Below are positions 13,910 through 16,649 of a stretch of 16,649 bases of DNA, one piece after another. The position numbers were made by a program, and so were the translations under genes. The notes under the pieces are model-generated. The model was given only the letters and a program-made list of their open reading frames with translations. It did no database searches and had not been told where the DNA came from. The stretch spans positions 1-16,649 of the forward strand of contig QHUF01000234.1 in NCBI GenBank assembly GCA_003221075.1, given 5' to 3'. This stretch comes from Gemmatimonadota bacterium (GTDB taxonomy: Bacteria > Gemmatimonadota > Gemmatimonadetes > Gemmatimonadales > GWC2-71-9). Position 1 is the stretch's first letter, and each line of letters opens with the position of its first letter.

Positions 13910-15526
13910 ATGGCGATCAAAGGCTCGCTCAAGGAAGCGTCGCTGCCCGACGTCCTGCAGCTGCTGGCGTTGGGGCAGAAGACCGGCTGCCTTTCCATCG
14001 CCGACCGTTCGAACTTCGGCTACATCTACTTCGACAAGGGCCGCATCGCCTACGCATCCATCGTGAACCGCCGTGACCGTCTGGGCGACATCCTCGTGAA
14101 ACACGAGAAGATCACCCAGGAGCAGCTCGACGCCGCGATCCACCGCCAGCAGAAAGAGCGCAACAAGAAACTGGGCGAAATTCTCGTCGCCCAGGACGTC
14201 CTCACGCAGCAAGAGCTCGAGCGCTACATGCGCATGCAGATCGAGGAATCGGTCTACTACCTGTTCACCTGGACACAGGGGACGTTCAACTTCGAAGCTG
14301 ACGTCCGGCCGGAGCAGCAGGACTTCCTGGTCTCGATCAACCCGGAGTCGCTGTTGCTCGAGGGCGCGCGCCGCGTGGACGAGTGGGGGCTGATCGAGAA
14401 GAAGATTCCCTCGTTCGATCTCATCTTTCTCGTGGACCGCGATCGCCTCGAGATCAGCGATGCGAAGCTCACCGAGATCCAGGACCGGCTGCTGCCGCTC
14501 CTCGACGGATCGCGCGACGTGAATGCGGTCATCGAGGACTCGGGGTTAGGCGAGTTCGAGGTCGGGAAAGCGCTCTACGGCCTGGTGACCGCCGGCTTCC
14601 TGCATCGCGCCGGCCGAACCGCCAGCGCCGAAGACGTGAAGATGACCGACGCGCGCGTGGAAGAGCACCGTAACCTCGGCATCGCGTTCTACAAGACGGG
14701 CATGCTGGATGAAGCCGCGCGCGAGTTCCGCCGTGTGGCCGAGCTGCGCGCGACCGATGCCAATGCGCATTTCTTCATCGGCCTCGTCGCGTTGAAGCAG
14801 GCCCGCTGGCGCGAGGCGATGGATGCGCTGCGGCTCGCCGCGGAAAAGGGTGGCGCGCGCCCCGCGGTGCTCCATAACCTGGGCCTCGCCTACGAGCAGC
14901 TCGGCCGGCTGGAGGACGCCGATGCCGCGTACTCCGAGGCCGCGACGCGCGCGCGTACCGATCCGCGCGTCTACGTCGGGTGGGGCGTCGTAGCGTTGAA
15001 GCAGGGCGACCATGCCAGCGCCACCGGCCGGCTCGATCGCGCCAAGGAGTTGTTCGCCGAGCGCGTCCCCCCCATCTGGTTCTGGGCACGCACGCTCGCG
15101 GCCGCGGGGGCCGGCGACTTCGAGACGGCGGAACAGGTGGCCAGGAAGGGCGTGGAGGTGTATCCCCAGAACGGCGTCCTGCGCAACAACCTCGCGGTGC
15201 TGCACGAGCTGGCGGGGGAATTGCCCAAGGCCGAGGCGCTGGCGCGGTCGGCGTTGCACGACGAGCCGTCGTTGCCGCAACTCTCCAAGAACCTCGGCGA
15301 TCTCGCCTACCGCGCCTCGCGCTACGAGGAGGCGTGGGCGCTCTACCAGCGCGCGATCGAGCTGTCTCCCGAGCTCGGTGATGACGTCTACTTCAAGCTC
15401 GGCAACATTGCCTACAAACGAAACGAGCGTGAGCGGGCGAGCGAGCTGTGGCACCGCGCGCTCGAGCTCAATCCCAAGCACGAGCTCGTCAAGGCGAATC
15501 TGGATACGTTGAGCACGTTTTCGTGA
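13910..15526 (+). CDS. DUF4388 (PATAN) protein with TPR array, second copy
   Basis: The 538-residue paralogue of the protein at 8566 starts at the base after the AAA+ gene's stop (TAAATG). The PATAN/DUF4388 domain begins with 'GSLKEASLPDVLQLLALGQK' (5-24) and 'YIYFDKGRIAYASI' (38-51). MshEN-like 24-residue repeats lie at 57-80 and 87-110, followed by 'ESLLLEGARRVDEWGLIEKK' (146-165) and a winged-helix-like segment (about 190-235). A longer TPR array runs from about 250 to 535 ('LGIAFYKTGMLDEAAREF' onward, six to eight repeats). No signal peptide or membrane segment is seen. The upstream GAGG at 13895-13898 is distant, so coupling is likely. Like the first copy it is probably an adaptor in the signalling complex; the longer TPR part suggests a different partner. 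Confidence 0.84.
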   Translation: MAIKGSLKEASLPDVLQLLALGQKTGCLSIADRSNFGYIYFDKGRIAYASIVNRRDRLGDILVKHEKITQEQLDAAIHRQQKERNKKLGEILVAQDVLTQQELERYMRMQIEESVYYLFTWTQGTFNFEADVRPEQQDFLVSINPESLLLEGARRVDEWGLIEKKIPSFDLIFLVDRDRLEISDAKLTEIQDRLLPLLDGSRDVNAVIEDSGLGEFEVGKALYGLVTAGFLHRAGRTASAEDVKMTDARVEEHRNLGIAFYKTGMLDEAAREFRRVAELRATDANAHFFIGLVALKQARWREAMDALRLAAEKGGARPAVLHNLGLAYEQLGRLEDADAAYSEAATRARTDPRVYVGWGVVALKQGDHASATGRLDRAKELFAERVPPIWFWARTLAAAGAGDFETAEQVARKGVEVYPQNGVLRNNLAVLHELAGELPKAEALARSALHDEPSLPQLSKNLGDLAYRASRYEEAWALYQRAIELSPELGDDVYFKLGNIAYKRNERERASELWHRALELNPKHELVKANLDTLSTFS

Positions 15527-16308
15527 GCAAAGCTCCTCCGGAGCGAGCGTTCGAAGCGCTGACGGAAAAGATTTCACGCGAGCGGGGAGTCAGCTGCGGG
15601 TCGTACAAGGACAAGTGCTTGAAGCGCCGGATCGCGGTGCGGATGCGCGCCCGCGGCGTCCATACGTACGAGGACTACGGCGCCCTCCTCGACCGCGACG
15701 CGCACGAGTATCAGGAGCTGCTCGACGCGCTCACGATCAACGTCACGAAGTTCTTCCGCAACGTCGAAACGTGGAATGCGCTGCGCCCATATCTCGACGT
15801 GCTGGCCCGGCGCCGGCCGAGCCTGCGCGTGTGGTCGGCGGGATGCGCGTCCGGCGAGGAACCCTACACGATCGCCGTGCTGCTCGCGGAGGCCGGCGCC
15901 CAGGGCCTGATCGACGCGACGGACGTCGATCGCCTGAGTCTCGAGCGGACCCGCCAGGCGAAGTATCCCGACGCCGCGTTCAGCGAGATGCCCGTCAATC
16001 TCCGGCGCCGCTATTTTCGCGACGGCCAGCCGCAGTCACCGGTGCGCGAGCTCGTGCAGGTGCGCGCGCACGATCTGACGCGCGAGCCGCCGCCGCACCT
16101 GCAGTACGACCTCATCGTCTGCCGCAACGTCGTGATCTACTTCGAGCGCCAGGCGCAGGAGCGCCTGTTTCAGGTGTTCGTCGACGCGCTCGCGCCGGGA
16201 GGCGTACTGTTGCTCGGCAAGGTCGAGACACTCTTTGGACCCGCACGCGATCGTCTGACCCTCGTCGATCCCCGCGAGCGGATTTACGTAAAGCCGGGTG
16301 GGCAGTGA
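15523..16308 (+). CDS. cheR: Chemoreceptor methyltransferase CheR
   Basis: CheR transfers methyl groups from S-adenosylmethionine to glutamates of chemoreceptors. I start it at GTG 15523, overlapping the previous stop by four bases (GTGA), giving 261 residues, close to the usual CheR length; the upstream reading to 15448 lies within the TPR gene. The N-terminal CheR helical domain contains 'SYKDKCLKRRIAVRMRARGV' (27-46) and 'ALTINVTKFFRN' (71-82). The SAM-binding domain has 'VWSAGCASGEEPYTIAVLL' (104-122), 'ATDVDRLSLERTRQAKY' and 'YDLIVCRNVVIYF' near residue 200. No TPR or CheB fusion is present. No receptor or CheB gene lies in this window. Confidence 0.95.
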   Translation: MSKAPPERAFEALTEKISRERGVSCGSYKDKCLKRRIAVRMRARGVHTYEDYGALLDRDAHEYQELLDALTINVTKFFRNVETWNALRPYLDVLARRRPSLRVWSAGCASGEEPYTIAVLLAEAGAQGLIDATDVDRLSLERTRQAKYPDAAFSEMPVNLRRRYFRDGQPQSPVRELVQVRAHDLTREPPPHLQYDLIVCRNVVIYFERQAQERLFQVFVDALAPGGVLLLGKVETLFGPARDRLTLVDPRERIYVKPGGQ

Positions 16309-16649
16309 AGGAGATCATCGTCAAAGTGGCGGACTGGGCGGCTGAACGCGGCGATGGCGTGCTGGTCACACTGGGATTGGGCTCATGCGTGGCGATCATG
16401 CTGCACGATCCCCAGGCGAAGGCGGGCGCGATGGCGCACGTGCTGCTGCCGTCCACGAGTCTGTCGCGCGACATCACGAACCGAGCCAAGTTCCCGGAAA
16501 CCGCCGTGCCGCTGCTGATCGAGCGCCTGAAGGTGCTGGGCGCCGACCCGCGGCGCCTCGTCGCCAAACTGGCCGGCGGCGCCAGTATGTTCAGCCAGCT
16601 CGTCACCACGGGCACGATCCAGATGGGCGAGCGGAACGTGCTGGCGGCG
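16305..16649 (+). CDS. cheD: Chemoreceptor glutamine deamidase CheD (3' end outside window)
   Basis: The first 115 codons of CheD start at GTG 16305, overlapping the cheR stop by four bases (GTGA). CheD deamidates receptor glutamines to glutamate and is bound by CheC. The catalytic set is visible: C28 in 'LGLGSCVAIML', H45 in 'GAMAHVLLP' and T22. These match the Thr21-Cys27-His44 set of Thermotoga maritima CheD with a one-residue offset. 'KLAGGASMF' near residue 92 is also typical, and the conserved 'RN' after 'IQMGE' follows. The frame is open to the last base of the window, so the end is missing only because of the boundary. About 40-50 more residues would be expected. Confidence 0.93.
   Translation, partial: MKEIIVKVADWAAERGDGVLVTLGLGSCVAIMLHDPQAKAGAMAHVLLPSTSLSRDITNRAKFPETAVPLLIERLKVLGADPRRLVAKLAGGASMFSQLVTTGTIQMGERNVLAA

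Noticed and set aside
12728..14212. Long open frame on the minus strand (494 codons) opposite the AAA+ and DUF4388 genes
   Set aside because: It mirrors two well-supported + strand genes, its translation is Arg/His/Leu-rich with no recognisable motif, and long antisense frames are expected in GC-rich coding DNA.

Overview
The window is GC-rich, tightly packed bacterial DNA with every convincing gene on the + strand. Genes abut or overlap by a few bases almost throughout, so most or all of it could be one long transcription unit. Nothing in it identifies the species. The mix of housekeeping order (ileS-dksA-lspA-rluD), CheC/CheD chemotaxis proteins, MglA/roadblock proteins, DUF4388 proteins, TPR proteins and a TAGCCCC-type heptamer repeat suggests a soil or sediment lineage such as Acidobacteriota, Gemmatimonadota or a deltaproteobacterial relative. 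That assignment is inference only.

Layout. Positions 1-2326 are housekeeping: the 3' end of isoleucyl-tRNA synthetase, a DksA/TraR zinc-finger protein, lipoprotein signal peptidase LspA, and an RluD-type pseudouridine synthase whose N-terminal S4 domain looks broken. Positions 2319-5856 are a chemotaxis core: CheW, CheY, CheA and CheC. A 93-base leader with three hairpins lies between cheA and cheC. Positions 5860-11354 hold a 900-residue TPR scaffold, a DUF4388 (PATAN)/TPR protein, a TPR-roadblock fusion and two stand-alone roadblock/LC7 proteins. Positions 11358-13909 hold an MglA-type GTPase and, overlapping it by 4 bases, a 650-residue protein with two DnaA-type AAA+ ATPase modules and no DnaA DNA-binding domain. 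Positions 13910-15526 hold a second DUF4388/TPR protein. Positions 15523-16649 return to chemotaxis with CheR and the 5' part of CheD.

How the genes may work together. CheW-CheA-CheY with CheR/CheC/CheD makes a receptor-kinase pathway with methylation, deamidation and CheY-P phosphatase adaptation. No receptor, CheB or CheZ is in the window. MglA with roadblock partners is, in Myxococcus and Thermus, a switch for cell polarity and for type IV pilus or gliding motility. PATAN proteins in cyanobacteria are linked to pilus control. The most economical reading is a chemosensory pathway wired to a GTPase polarity or pilus switch through TPR/PATAN adaptors, with a DnaA-like double ATPase as an unexplained extra component. 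Both DUF4388 proteins carry paired 24-residue repeats matching the c-di-GMP-binding MshEN pattern in spacing, which raises the possibility of second-messenger input.
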